Source of the DNA: JBBBNV01 sp037137075 | GTDB lineage: Bacteria; Bacillota; Bacilli; Paenibacillales; NBRC-103111 | Direction: 5' to 3' | NCBI RefSeq assembly: GCF_037137075.1 | Contig: NZ_JBBBNV010000007.1 | Coordinates: forward strand, 109,403 to 173,402 | Length of the DNA stretch: 64,000 nt | In this document: positions 52,770 to 60,487 of the stretch, piece by piece | Layout of the letters: every line of letters begins with the position of its first letter | Position numbering within the stretch: the first letter of the stretch is position 1 | Program-made: the position numbers and the translations under genes | The notes under the pieces: generated by a model | Databases searched by the model: none | The model's input: only the letters and a program-made list of their open reading frames with translations | What the model was told of the DNA's origin: nothing

Positions 52770-52872
52770 TAGTTTTGTATGAGACTGTGCGGCAGCTTCT
52801 AGATCGTCTCTTCATCTTCGCCACCATTCCTTTCTGTTTGTTGTTTCTTTTGTTCTTGTTCTTTACATCTAT

Positions 52873-52915
52873 AGAATACCACTCTTTTCCCTAAAAGTAT
52901 GTGATTAAAATCACA
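52873..52915 (-). promoter_or_regulatory. Class II Fnr-dependent promoter of doxX
   Basis: Perfect TGTGA-N6-TCACA palindrome (52900-52915, part of a longer TATGTGATT...AATCACATA). On the minus strand TATTCT (52873-52878) lies 32 nt from the palindrome centre, the geometry of a site at -41.5. No good -35 is present, as expected for an activated promoter. The leader to doxX is about 145 nt and contains a 16-20 codon ORF. Confidence 0.65.
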
Positions 52916-53429
52916 TAGTTGTGATAAAAGCTTGAACAATACCCTGCTGAAGCCTGCCTCGTTCTTCCCTTACTGCTTTATTTTATACCATTATATTGTG
53001 ATCCGGATTAATAGCGGGGGCTTGCCCTTGAATTTCATTGATTGATTGAATTCAGCGTCCACCCCTGTCTTCATAACGTTAGTTCCCCGCAAAGCTATAG
53101 TTGATAAATTGCCTAACCAGCGCTCGGGCTAGCCGTAAAAGCAAAAAGACCCTTTCGGGTCTTTTCGGTCGGTGAAGTGCTTTGAGTTTTTCCTTCTTTC
53201 GCTATCGCAGCAGAAATCTCGGCATTGTTTTGCAACAATAAGATGTGTTAGGGAAATGCTTTCGCGGCTCTTTGGCACATCGCCTCGCTTCTTATAGGGA
53301 GTAGCTAATGAAATCCAAGCTCATGAAGTTGTTTCGCTGAATAGTTCAACGCAACCACACCTCTCTACTCACCGACAATAAATAGTATGCCTGTTTTACC
53401 GATTATCATACATGCGGTTTAAATCATTT
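52916..53429. other. Long gene-poor region between doxX and the LiaF-like gene
   Basis: Besides the terminator at 53143-53165 I see only very short frames (for example a TTG-started 14-codon minus frame near 53350). No tRNA or riboswitch was recognised. 53170-53340 has uneven composition and could be decayed coding or an unrecognised RNA. Confidence 0.35.
53143..53165 (-). terminator. Bidirectional terminator downstream of the ECF operon
   Basis: AAAAGACCC-TTTC-GGGTCTTTT hairpin with T runs on both strands, strongest on the minus strand (TTTTTGCTTTT). It is about 265 nt beyond the last gene of the sigma operon. Confidence 0.8.
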
Positions 53430-54119
53430 TTATAAGCTGCGGTCCTGGTTTGTATTCACACGTATGAGCCGGTTGCTGCCGCGCACTTCAACCTTCACTG
53501 TTTCCGGTACGACAACCGTGAGTTTTTTCTCGAAATCCCCGGTCCATCGAATAAGGCCCTTGGCTGTAATCGAGGGAACAGTAATATACAGCGTATCCCC
53601 GGTCAGCTTAGAGGAGTAGAAGGAATCCTTGTCGTTCAAATTCAGATTCAGCGCGGATTCTGTCCGCTGCCTTGTGCTGCCGAATAGCTCAACATCCAAT
53701 GTGGATGCTTTGTCCACATACACGTAGGCATCCTCCACATCAACAATGACTTTTTTTAGCTCTGGAGCGGCAGCTTGACGAAATTCAGGCAAAAGTCCGG
53801 TCGTATAGCTGGCCATAACATTGTGGCGAATCGCAGTTACAACCCCTGTCGATGCCAGTGCAGTGAAGACGAGGCAGCAAACCAGCAGTATCGCCACAAT
53901 AAACATACTGAATACATCATAGTGAATGAGCGGCTTTTCTCCTCGTGCAAGCAGCATGTAAGTGACAATTTCCAGCCCAAGCAGCACCAGCACCAAAGGC
54001 CACCAAACCAGCAATTGGTCAAAAGCCCGAACACCCTGCCATTGCGAGATGAAAAGAATAATACCGAGAAGCAGCAGCGAGCTGCCCATAGATAACGTTC
54101 CTACACGCCATTGCTTCAT
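53430..54119 (-). CDS. LiaF-like membrane protein, last gene of the ECF sigma operon
   Basis: 229 residues. Three hydrophobic helices in the first 95 residues, with WWPLVLVLLGLEIVTY similar to the LiaI/LiaF transmembrane region (DUF5668-like), then an extracytoplasmic or cytoplasmic beta-rich part with repeating VIVDVEDAYVYVD and LTVVVPETVKVEVRG strands (DUF4097-like). Its ATG overlaps the stop of the upstream gene (TAATG). In Bacillus LiaF modulates a cell-envelope stress system; a similar damping role here is inferred. Confidence 0.75.
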   Translation of the reverse strand: MKQWRVGTLSMGSSLLLLGIILFISQWQGVRAFDQLLVWWPLVLVLLGLEIVTYMLLARGEKPLIHYDVFSMFIVAILLVCCLVFTALASTGVVTAIRHNVMASYTTGLLPEFRQAAAPELKKVIVDVEDAYVYVDKASTLDVELFGSTRQRTESALNLNLNDKDSFYSSKLTGDTLYITVPSITAKGLIRWTGDFEKKLTVVVPETVKVEVRGSNRLIRVNTNQDRSL

Positions 54120-55255
54120 TAGCGTCCATCCCCTTTCCTGCGGTTACCGAGAAGCAGCTTCAGCCCTCCGCCGATGAGCAGGACAGATACAACAAATGTT
54201 TGGAAATAACGGTCAAACCAAAACCGTACTCTCAGCTCCGGCAGGATTTGCTGCAGTGCCTCCATAAATACATCATTCAGCAAGTAATAAGCCCCTAGCG
54301 CAAGCAGAGCAAAACCTACCCAGCGCTGATGATTCACCAGCCAGCCAATGAACGGTTCATCCTGTACTTCTTCCCGCTCCATCCGGGAAGCCTTTTGCAG
54401 CGTATCAAAAAAACCGTAAAACCACAAAATCGGAATAATAAACAGAAATAACGTCAGCCGCAGCGTATCCATGATATAGATGGAGAACAGGAAGGCAGCC
54501 ATAAGCTGAATGCCCCGCCGTTGAAGGCCCAAATACATATGTCCGGCACCGGGAAACAAGGACAGCAGGGTTGCCACAAGCTTGCTTTTTTTCCCTACTT
54601 GGCGTCCTGCATCCCATTCCTCGAAGATCGTCCGATCCTCCGGTTTTTCCCCACGGGCAATCCGCTGATCCTGCTTCACGGCATCGGCTATATTGTAAAT
54701 CCAAATAATCGGCAGCACCCCAAGAAATACAAGAAACGTATCATAGTTGGTCAGCATAGTCACAAAAATAATAACCGTGAACATTCCGAAGAAGCTAACC
54801 AAGAAAGCTAAACCGCGCTGCACGAGTCCCATATGGAAATGACCTAACCCCGGCACTAAGGATAACAGTAAAACAGTTGTTCCACGTGGAGCAATGGCTC
54901 CTGGCCTTTGCCCGGCTCCGGCGGCATAAGACGACGTATTGCCACCCTGCTCGGTGATTTCTTGAGGCATATAGCCTGCATTGTTTCTTGCGTAATTTCC
55001 GGTCAGCAGCGCAACGATGAGATCGATACCGTTAATGACCCAGACAAATACGCCGGTAAAAAAGATAACTCCGAGTACCTCGTCATCCCTTCCTCCCCGG
55101 AAGATATACCATAATACAAACAATCCGATTAAGCCGAAAAACACCATCGCATAGAGCACCGCGCGGACATATTTTTGCAAATACAGCCAAGCCGCTCCTG
55201 GAATCACACCGAGCAGCAGTGCCGCAATCGGATTTTTATTTCCTTGATGATTCAT
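54119..55255 (-). CDS. Multi-pass membrane protein with three TM2-like repeats
   Basis: 378 residues. Three related units each start with a helix, a PGxxxxYL/PGAGH turn and a basic RG: LLLGVIPGAAWLYLQKYVRA (about 13-32), LLLSLVPGLGHFHMGLVQRG (about 130-149) and TLLSLFPGAGHMYLGLQRRG (about 228-247). Each unit is followed by one or two helices, giving eight or more in total. This looks like internal triplication of a TM2-type hairpin. Function unknown; it overlaps both neighbours by 1 nt, so it is expressed with the sigma/anti-sigma pair and may be part of the sensor or the response. Confidence 0.78.
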   Translation of the reverse strand: MNHQGNKNPIAALLLGVIPGAAWLYLQKYVRAVLYAMVFFGLIGLFVLWYIFRGGRDDEVLGVIFFTGVFVWVINGIDLIVALLTGNYARNNAGYMPQEITEQGGNTSSYAAGAGQRPGAIAPRGTTVLLLSLVPGLGHFHMGLVQRGLAFLVSFFGMFTVIIFVTMLTNYDTFLVFLGVLPIIWIYNIADAVKQDQRIARGEKPEDRTIFEEWDAGRQVGKKSKLVATLLSLFPGAGHMYLGLQRRGIQLMAAFLFSIYIMDTLRLTLFLFIIPILWFYGFFDTLQKASRMEREEVQDEPFIGWLVNHQRWVGFALLALGAYYLLNDVFMEALQQILPELRVRFWFDRYFQTFVVSVLLIGGGLKLLLGNRRKGDGR

Positions 55256-55755
55256 TATTTCTTCCTCCTTTCCTCTGTACCCGATTCGAGCCTATCAATC
55301 AAGCCAACCGCTTTATTCATTAATTGCTCTGCCACTGAACTTTCGGTCCGCATCCTGTTATTTTCCCATTGGTGTTTATCGGCCGCATTAGCCTGCTGAG
55401 TAAGCTTTGAACCAATTCCGCCCATCTGTTCGAAGATTCCGCTCCACATCAAGACCAGAGTAACAATGGAGGCGACCGCATAATGGAAAATTGTCCGTTG
55501 ATAAAAACGTTTTTTATGGAGAAGTTCTACTCCCTTATACTGATGGAGTGCGATTTGTCCCATGATTTGTTCCGTTAATTGCGGCATTTGCTTTGAAGGC
55601 TGCCGATGCTCCTGATTTTCCACTACCTGCATGTATAGTGACAAGCACATATCGCAGGAATACAAGTGCTCCTCCAATGGCTCGCGTTCTTCATTAGGAA
55701 GCAGATTCTCCACATATTGCTGCCATACCAATACGGATGGATGTCTCTGACTCAT
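55255..55755 (-). CDS. Zinc-finger anti-sigma factor
   Basis: 166 residues. N-terminal ZAS motif H-x3-C-x2-C in LEEHLYSCDMC, one membrane helix (about 90-108, HYAVASIVTLVLMW), and an extracytoplasmic part of about 55 residues. Overlaps the sigma gene by ATGA. ATG 55755 with GGAGGAG upstream. Holds the sigma factor inactive until a signal triggers release (family knowledge). Confidence 0.9.
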   Translation of the reverse strand: MSQRHPSVLVWQQYVENLLPNEEREPLEEHLYSCDMCLSLYMQVVENQEHRQPSKQMPQLTEQIMGQIALHQYKGVELLHKKRFYQRTIFHYAVASIVTLVLMWSGIFEQMGGIGSKLTQQANAADKHQWENNRMRTESSVAEQLMNKAVGLIDRLESGTEERRKK

Positions 55756-56318
55756 AAGAACTCCTCCTCCTTCCAATGCTGGCGTATCCATTGCTTGGCC
55801 CGGTACAGATTAGACTCGACGGTCTTGACCGCCACTCCTAGTTCAGCGGCAATCTCTTTATACGACTTCTCCTCCAAATAATACGCGATGACCACCTGAC
55901 GGTAGACTTGCGGCAAATCAAACAGCTTCTGCTGTATGCGTAATTTACGTTCACTGGAGAAGTAACATCGTTCTGCGGAGCTTGCTTCACCCATCTCCGA
56001 TTCCGCCGCCACACTCATTCGCTGCTCATCCATCTGCTCTAGCAGCTCTTCTCGGGAACGCTGCAATTTACGGCGATAATCAATGGCCCGGTTAACCGCT
56101 ATACGGGTAATCCATGTTTTGAACCCATCCCCCTGAAACTGGGGGAGAGAAACATAGATACGCACCCATACCTCCTGCAGCACATCCTCGCTGTTTTTTG
56201 GGTGATGCAGCACCCCGTATATCGCCTGGTACAAATATTCACGATGTGTCTCTACTAAGCTGCGGAATGCATCATCGTTTCCGGCCAGAACTTGTTGAAT
56301 CCACTGTTCATCCTGAAT
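55752..56318 (-). CDS. ECF-type RNA polymerase sigma factor, probable ATT start
   Basis: Region 2 (NSEDVLQEVWVRIY) and region 4 (SYKEIAAELGVAVKTVESNLYRAK) are clear. The nearest standard start codon is a TTG at 56234, which would remove the first helix of sigma2. In the same frame the sequence continues upstream as DEQWIQQVLAGNDDAF, a normal ECF N terminus, back to an ATT at 56316-56318 with a run of seven G and AGAGAC before it, an ideal spacing. No ATG, GTG or TTG exists between that ribosome site and the TTG; an in-frame stop lies further upstream. I infer initiation at ATT (188 residues). First gene of the four-gene operon. Confidence 0.82.
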   Translation of the reverse strand: MQDEQWIQQVLAGNDDAFRSLVETHREYLYQAIYGVLHHPKNSEDVLQEVWVRIYVSLPQFQGDGFKTWITRIAVNRAIDYRRKLQRSREELLEQMDEQRMSVAAESEMGEASSAERCYFSSERKLRIQQKLFDLPQVYRQVVIAYYLEEKSYKEIAAELGVAVKTVESNLYRAKQWIRQHWKEEEFL

Positions 56319-56337
56319 GTCTCTCCCCCCCTTCTCA

Positions 56338-56366
56338 TATGTATAGACGAATTAAACTTCGGTCAA
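56338..56366 (-). promoter_or_regulatory. Promoter region of the ECF sigma operon
   Basis: Minus-strand TTGACC (56361-56366), 17-nt spacer, TACATA (56338-56343) fits sigma-A. Overlapping it is a CGTC with an upstream TGCAGG at about 18 nt, which resembles an ECF autopromoter. The two cannot be told apart by eye. Confidence 0.45.
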
Positions 56367-56393
56367 CCCTGCATGACAATTGTATTTTATCAA

Positions 56394-56436
56394 AGAAAAA
56401 AACCCGCGTTGTCACAATTTCGACAAAAACGCAGGT
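56394..56436 (-). terminator. Bidirectional terminator between the spore small-gene cluster and the sigma operon
   Basis: ACCTGCGTT / AACGCGGGT stem with a 17-nt loop (56402-56436); T runs on both strands, the longer on the minus strand. Confidence 0.8.
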
Positions 56437-56464
56437 TTTTAATATCGAATAGCAGACGGATTAA

Positions 56465-56617
56465 TCAGGTATGACCATGACCTTCTCCCACACTGTCACT
56501 GCGGTGATTACGCTGCTTTGTTTTTTTAGAACCTGACAAAGGTTGCTGCTGGTGCTCCTTGCGGGGCGGAGCTTGTTCATTGGTTGAACCCGTATTATAG
56601 CCTACCGGTTTAGTCAT
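56465..56617 (-). CDS. sspP: SspP-like small acid-soluble spore protein
   Basis: 50 residues, polar and basic. The middle (QQPLSGSKKTKQRNHRSDS) matches the PLxGSKKxKxRNHxR core of Bacillus SspP. ATG 56617 has GGGAGG 9 nt upstream; the gene begins 14 nt after the previous small gene. The family is expressed in the forespore. Too short for standard gene callers. Confidence 0.78.
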   Translation of the reverse strand: MTKPVGYNTGSTNEQAPPRKEHQQQPLSGSKKTKQRNHRSDSVGEGHGHT

Positions 56618-56631
56618 CTCGTTACGCCTCC

Positions 56632-56778
56632 CTATTCGTCATGATTAAGATCATCCTGATGACGCCGATCGTTTGTTTGCTGCTGCTGCTGTTGACGCTG
56701 ATGGCTGTTAATGGAAGGCCGATTCAGCTCAACCACCGTATTCTCCAAATTTTTATCTCCTGATTTCGCTCGGCTCAT
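56632..56778 (-). CDS. Small Gln-rich hydrophilic protein, probable
   Basis: 48 residues: MSRAKSGDKNLENTVVELNR, then a run of six Gln followed by TNDRRHQDDLNHDE. ATG 56778 has AAAAGGAG 9 nt upstream, which makes translation likely. No family recognised. Its composition and location just before sspP suggest a spore-associated peptide (inference). Confidence 0.6.
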   Translation of the reverse strand: MSRAKSGDKNLENTVVELNRPSINSHQRQQQQQQTNDRRHQDDLNHDE

Positions 56779-56806
56779 CGCTTCATTCTCCTTTTCGAGA
56801 GCAGCA

Positions 56807-57151
56807 TTACTGCGTATAGCTTTTTAGCTGCTGCGCGCATTCATGAATATGACGAATGTAATCCTCTACAAGCGTTTGAATGATGTCCGTACTCTCGTCC
56901 ACCGTCCGGTTATCCCGCTCTGCATCGATCAAATCCACCTTAATTTCACGAGAATCAATATAGGTGACCTTGAAGTCGAACGAATACATCTCATGACCAG
57001 CCGTGCGAATATGGATTCGCAAAGCTTTGGGGTCACGTCCATCAGCCAGAACCTCTGCCTTATCACTGTCGCTTAATGTGTTCGGCAGCCCTTCTTTCCA
57101 TAAATACACCAATCGGCTTTGCTCTAGCGTCAGCTCTTCCGTTTTGGGCAT
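56807..57151 (-). CDS. Conserved-looking protein of unknown function
   Basis: 114 residues, soluble, acidic. Begins MPKTEELTLEQSRLVYLWKE and has a beta-rich middle (IHIRTAGHEMYSFDFKVTYI, shorter part AGHEMYSFDFKV) and helical C terminus EDYIRHIHECAQQLKSY. ATG 57151 has GGAGGTGG 9 nt upstream. I do not recognise it. It is followed by two small genes ending in sspP, so a sporulation link is possible. Confidence 0.7.
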   Translation of the reverse strand: MPKTEELTLEQSRLVYLWKEGLPNTLSDSDKAEVLADGRDPKALRIHIRTAGHEMYSFDFKVTYIDSREIKVDLIDAERDNRTVDESTDIIQTLVEDYIRHIHECAQQLKSYTQ

Positions 57152-57223
57152 AATTCATATCCACCTCCACTGTTAATTTGAGGCGGAACGCCCCCGAATA
57201 TGCAAGCCAAGAATGACCAGATC

Positions 57224-57286
57224 TTACTCCTTAATTAACCTATAAGGATATTGGTTATGGCTCGATTTCAAGGCATTTTCACTCAT
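57224..57286 (-). CDS. Very small ORF (20 codons), possible peptide
   Basis: MSENALKSSHNQYPYRLIKE with a strong GGGAGG ribosome site 9 nt upstream of its ATG. It lies between the tRNA-Ser terminator and the 114-residue gene. Either a real small peptide or a leader; the ribosome site is the only evidence. Confidence 0.4.
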   Translation of the reverse strand: MSENALKSSHNQYPYRLIKE

Positions 57287-57340
57287 TGAGCATTACCTCC
57301 CGATATGAACTCGTCATGGCATAGTCCAACAGTCATGAAC

Positions 57341-57384
57341 AGCAAAAAACGCACCGGACCGTTTATTCAACAGTCAGTGCGTTT
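57341..57384 (-). terminator. Terminator after tRNA-Ser
   Basis: AAACGCAC / GTGCGTTT stem (57347-57384) followed by TTTG on the minus strand, 30 nt after the tRNA. Confidence 0.7.
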
Positions 57385-57414
57385 AGTAATATCCTAATGA
57401 TGTAAAATTCATTA

Positions 57415-57504
<90 letters not shown>

Positions 57505-57534
57505 GAGTTGCCGCAATATGCGGCGACAAAAAGC

Positions 57535-57564
57535 ATTGTACCATATTTACAAGCCTAGATACAA
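57535..57564 (-). promoter_or_regulatory. Promoter of tRNA-Ser
   Basis: TTGTAT (57559-57564), 18-nt spacer, TACAAT (57535-57540), just beyond the serS stop. A GCCGCATATTGCGGC hairpin lies between it and the tRNA. Confidence 0.65.
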
Positions 57565-57567
57565 ATA

Positions 57568-58848
57568 TTATTTTTTAGCAATCACTTTGACATTGTTCAT
57601 ATACGGCTGAAGCACCTCCGGCACTACTACACTGCCATCGGCCTGCTGATAATTCTCCAAAATAGCAGCAACCGTACGACCAATAGCAAGGCCCGAGCCA
57701 TTGAGCGTATGGACGAACTCTGGCTTTGCCTTAGGCTCCCGGCGGAAACGAATATTCGCACGGCGTGCCTGGAAGTCCTCGAAGTTGCTGCAAGACGAAA
57801 TTTCGCGGTACATTCCGCTGTTTGGCAGCCATACCTCCAAATCAAACGTCTTGGCCGACGAAAAGCCGATATCCCCCGTACACAACGTCAATACCCGATA
57901 CGGCAGGTTAAGCAGCTGAAGGACTCGCTCCGCATTCTGCGTCAGCTTCTCCAGCTCTTCATAGGAATCCTCGGGCTTCACCAGCTTGACCAGCTCAACC
58001 TTGTTAAATTGGTGCTGGCGAATCAAGCCGCGGGTATCCCGTCCGGCTGAGCCTGCTTCTGAACGGAAGCACGCGCTAAAGGCTACGAAATTTTTCGGCA
58101 AATCTTCAGCCGTCAAAATTTCCTCGCGGTAGTAATTCGTTACCGGAACCTCAGCGGTCGGAATCAGAAAATACTCCGAGCCCTCCACCTTAAACACATC
58201 TTCCTCAAATTTCGGAAGCTGTCCGGTGCCCGTCAGGCTGTCCCGGTTGACGATATACGGAGGGAGCATTTCTTCATAGCCATGCTCATCGCTGTGCAGG
58301 TCCATCATGAAGCTCATCAGCGCCCGCTCCAGACGGGCGCCCAGTCCCTTATAGAACACAAAGCGCGATCCCGTTACCTTCCCTGCAGCCTCAAAATCAA
58401 GAATCCCCAAATTTTGGGCGATCTCCCAATGGGCCTTAGGCTCGAAATCAAACGAAGGAACAGCACCAATCCGGCGCATTTCCACATTGTCCTCTTCTGA
58501 AGCCCCAATCGGCACCGACTCATGCGGAACATTAGGAATGGAAAGCAGCAGTTGATTTAACTCTGCGTCGAGATCACGGATCTCGTCGTCGAGCAATTTA
58601 ATCCGGTCAGAAACATCCCGCATTTCCAAAATAAGCGATTCAGCGTCAGCTTTAGCACGCTTCAAGGCCGCCACTTCCTGAGAAACCACATTACGCCGGT
58701 TTTTCAGCGTTTCGGTTTCCTGCAGCAGCTCCCGGCGCTTAGCGTCCAGCCCGGTAAATTTGCCGAGCTCCTCCAGCGTCTTGCCGCGGTTCTGCATAGC
58801 CTGCTGAACGCGTTCAAATTCAGTTCTGAGTAGTTTTGCGTCAAACAA
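57568..58848 (-). CDS. serS: Serine-tRNA ligase
   Basis: 426 residues. N-terminal coiled-coil arm (about 30-100) that contacts the tRNA-Ser variable arm, then class II motifs: FRSEAGSAGRDTRGLIRQHQF (motif 2; key part GRDTRGLIRQHQF) and NGSGLAIGRTVAAILENYQ (motif 3). TTG start 58848 with GGGGAGG 8 nt upstream. The 27-nt gap from pdxT leaves no room for a T-box. Confidence 0.98.
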   Translation of the reverse strand: MFDAKLLRTEFERVQQAMQNRGKTLEELGKFTGLDAKRRELLQETETLKNRRNVVSQEVAALKRAKADAESLILEMRDVSDRIKLLDDEIRDLDAELNQLLLSIPNVPHESVPIGASEEDNVEMRRIGAVPSFDFEPKAHWEIAQNLGILDFEAAGKVTGSRFVFYKGLGARLERALMSFMMDLHSDEHGYEEMLPPYIVNRDSLTGTGQLPKFEEDVFKVEGSEYFLIPTAEVPVTNYYREEILTAEDLPKNFVAFSACFRSEAGSAGRDTRGLIRQHQFNKVELVKLVKPEDSYEELEKLTQNAERVLQLLNLPYRVLTLCTGDIGFSSAKTFDLEVWLPNSGMYREISSCSNFEDFQARRANIRFRREPKAKPEFVHTLNGSGLAIGRTVAAILENYQQADGSVVVPEVLQPYMNNVKVIAKK

Positions 58849-58875
58849 AAACAGCGCCTCCCCAAGGGGAATATT

Positions 58876-59451
58876 TTAAGCCCGCGATGCTCTCACCATA
58901 TCGATAAAATAGGAGTGAAGCCGATAATCGTCCGTCAGCTCCGGATGAAACGAAGCAGCGAGCAGATGTCCCTGCCGGGCGGCTACAATTTGATCCTTAT
59001 ACGAGGACAATATTTCGACCGTATCTCCGACCTTTTCAATTAGAGGAGCACGAATAAATACTGCGCGAATATCCTCATCGATTCCTTTGACGGTTAAGTC
59101 CGTCTCAAAGCTTTCCCGTTGACGTCCGAAGGCATTACGCGCGACCGTAATATCCATCACCTGCAGGTGCGCATCGGCCTGGCCGCTGATTTCCTTGGCG
59201 AGCAGGATCAGTCCCGCACATGTGCCGAACATCGGTTTGTTCTGCTCCGAGAAAGCGCGGAGTGCATCAACAAAGCCATATTCCCGCATCAATTTGCCGA
59301 TCGTGGTGCTTTCTCCGCCCGGAATAATGATTCCATCCAAATCGGCCAGCTGCTCCACGCGTTTTACGACAACACCTTCAGCCCCCGCAAGCTCAATCAT
59401 GCGGATATGCTCCGCTACAGCGCCCTGCAGCGCCAATACGCCTATCTTCAT
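58876..59451 (-). CDS. pdxT: Pyridoxal 5'-phosphate synthase glutaminase subunit
   Basis: 191 residues. Class I amidotransferase: nucleophile Cys in FGTCAGLILLA, oxyanion GGESTTIGKLM, and the catalytic His/Glu in SFHPELTDD. Provides ammonia to PdxS. ATG 59451 with AAAGGGA upstream, 39 nt after pdxS. Confidence 0.97.
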   Translation of the reverse strand: MKIGVLALQGAVAEHIRMIELAGAEGVVVKRVEQLADLDGIIIPGGESTTIGKLMREYGFVDALRAFSEQNKPMFGTCAGLILLAKEISGQADAHLQVMDITVARNAFGRQRESFETDLTVKGIDEDIRAVFIRAPLIEKVGDTVEILSSYKDQIVAARQGHLLAASFHPELTDDYRLHSYFIDMVRASRA

Positions 59452-59490
59452 GGTGGACAGTCCCTTTCTCTCCCTGCTAACCGCTATGGC

Positions 59491-60372
59491 TTACCAGCCG
59501 CGGTCCTGCATCCGCTCAGAAGCATTCAGCTTGGAAATCTCGATGCCCTTCATCGGTGCGCCCAGGTTTTTGGACAGCTCTGCAATCAGTGCGAAATCCG
59601 TATAGTGAGTAGTAGCTTGTACAATCGCTTTAGCAAATTTCTCAGGAGATTCCGATTTGAAAATACCGGAACCAACGAATACGCCGTCTGCGCCAAGATG
59701 CATCATAAGCGCAGCATCCGCAGGTGTTGCAACCCCACCCGCCGCGAAGTTGACAACAGGCAGCTTGCCCGTTTCATGTACTTGCAGCACCAGATCATAT
59801 GGAGCTCCAAGGTTTTTCGCTTCAGTCATCAGCTCTTCCACCGACATCCCCTGGATTTTGCGGATTTGCGATTGAATCAAACGCATATGGCGTACCGCTT
59901 CTACGATATTTCCTGTTCCCGGCTCGCCTTTCGTTCTCATCATGGAAGCACCTTCGCCAATACGGCGCAGCGCCTCGCCAATATCTTTTGCCCCGCAAAC
60001 AAACGGAACCGTAAATTCCTTTTTGTTCAAATGAAACACTTCATCGGCCGGTGTAAGCACTTCGCTTTCGTCGATGTAGTCTACGCCCAGGGCTTCAAGC
60101 ACCTTTGCTTCAACGTAATGACCGATACGGGCTTTAGCCATAACCGGAATCGAAACAACCTTCATGACTTCCTCAACGATGGTCGGGTCAGCCATACGAG
60201 CGACACCGCCGGCAGCCCGAATATCTGAAGGCACACGCTCAAGAGCCATTACTGCGGATGCACCTGCAGCTTCGGCAATTTTCGCTTGCTCCGCATTCAT
60301 GACGTCCATAATGACGCCGCCCTTTTGCATTTCTGCCATACCTCTTTTTACACGCGATGTTCCTGTTTCCAT
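59491..60372 (-). CDS. pdxS: Pyridoxal 5'-phosphate synthase subunit PdxS
   Basis: 293 residues. (beta/alpha)8 barrel with catalytic Lys residues in VMAKARIGHYVEAK and MMRTKGEPGTGN; AGGVATPADAALMMHLGADG binds phosphate. Makes PLP from ribose-5-P (or ribulose-5-P), glyceraldehyde-3-P and ammonia. ATG 60372 with GGGAGG upstream. Confidence 0.98.
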   Translation of the reverse strand: METGTSRVKRGMAEMQKGGVIMDVMNAEQAKIAEAAGASAVMALERVPSDIRAAGGVARMADPTIVEEVMKVVSIPVMAKARIGHYVEAKVLEALGVDYIDESEVLTPADEVFHLNKKEFTVPFVCGAKDIGEALRRIGEGASMMRTKGEPGTGNIVEAVRHMRLIQSQIRKIQGMSVEELMTEAKNLGAPYDLVLQVHETGKLPVVNFAAGGVATPADAALMMHLGADGVFVGSGIFKSESPEKFAKAIVQATTHYTDFALIAELSKNLGAPMKGIEISKLNASERMQDRGW

Positions 60373-60439
60373 GTCAAACCTCCCGATATTGTATAGTTCC
60401 GTTCCGTGGTTGGCGTCCCGGCAATACTCCTAAACAAAT

Positions 60440-60479
60440 ATTTTACATGAACACCTATAAATAAACAACAGTCAACTGT
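60440..60479 (-). promoter_or_regulatory. Promoter of pdxST with flanking palindrome
   Basis: Minus-strand TTGTTT (60463-60468), 17-nt spacer, TAAAAT (60440-60445). The palindrome ACAGT-TG-ACTGT (60468-60479) abuts the -35 and could bind a regulator. Confidence 0.55.
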
Positions 60480-60487
60480 GATTAACT

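Noticed and set aside
58849..58875. T-box leader for serS
   Set aside because: The gap to pdxT is 27 nt and a T-box needs about 200 nt.
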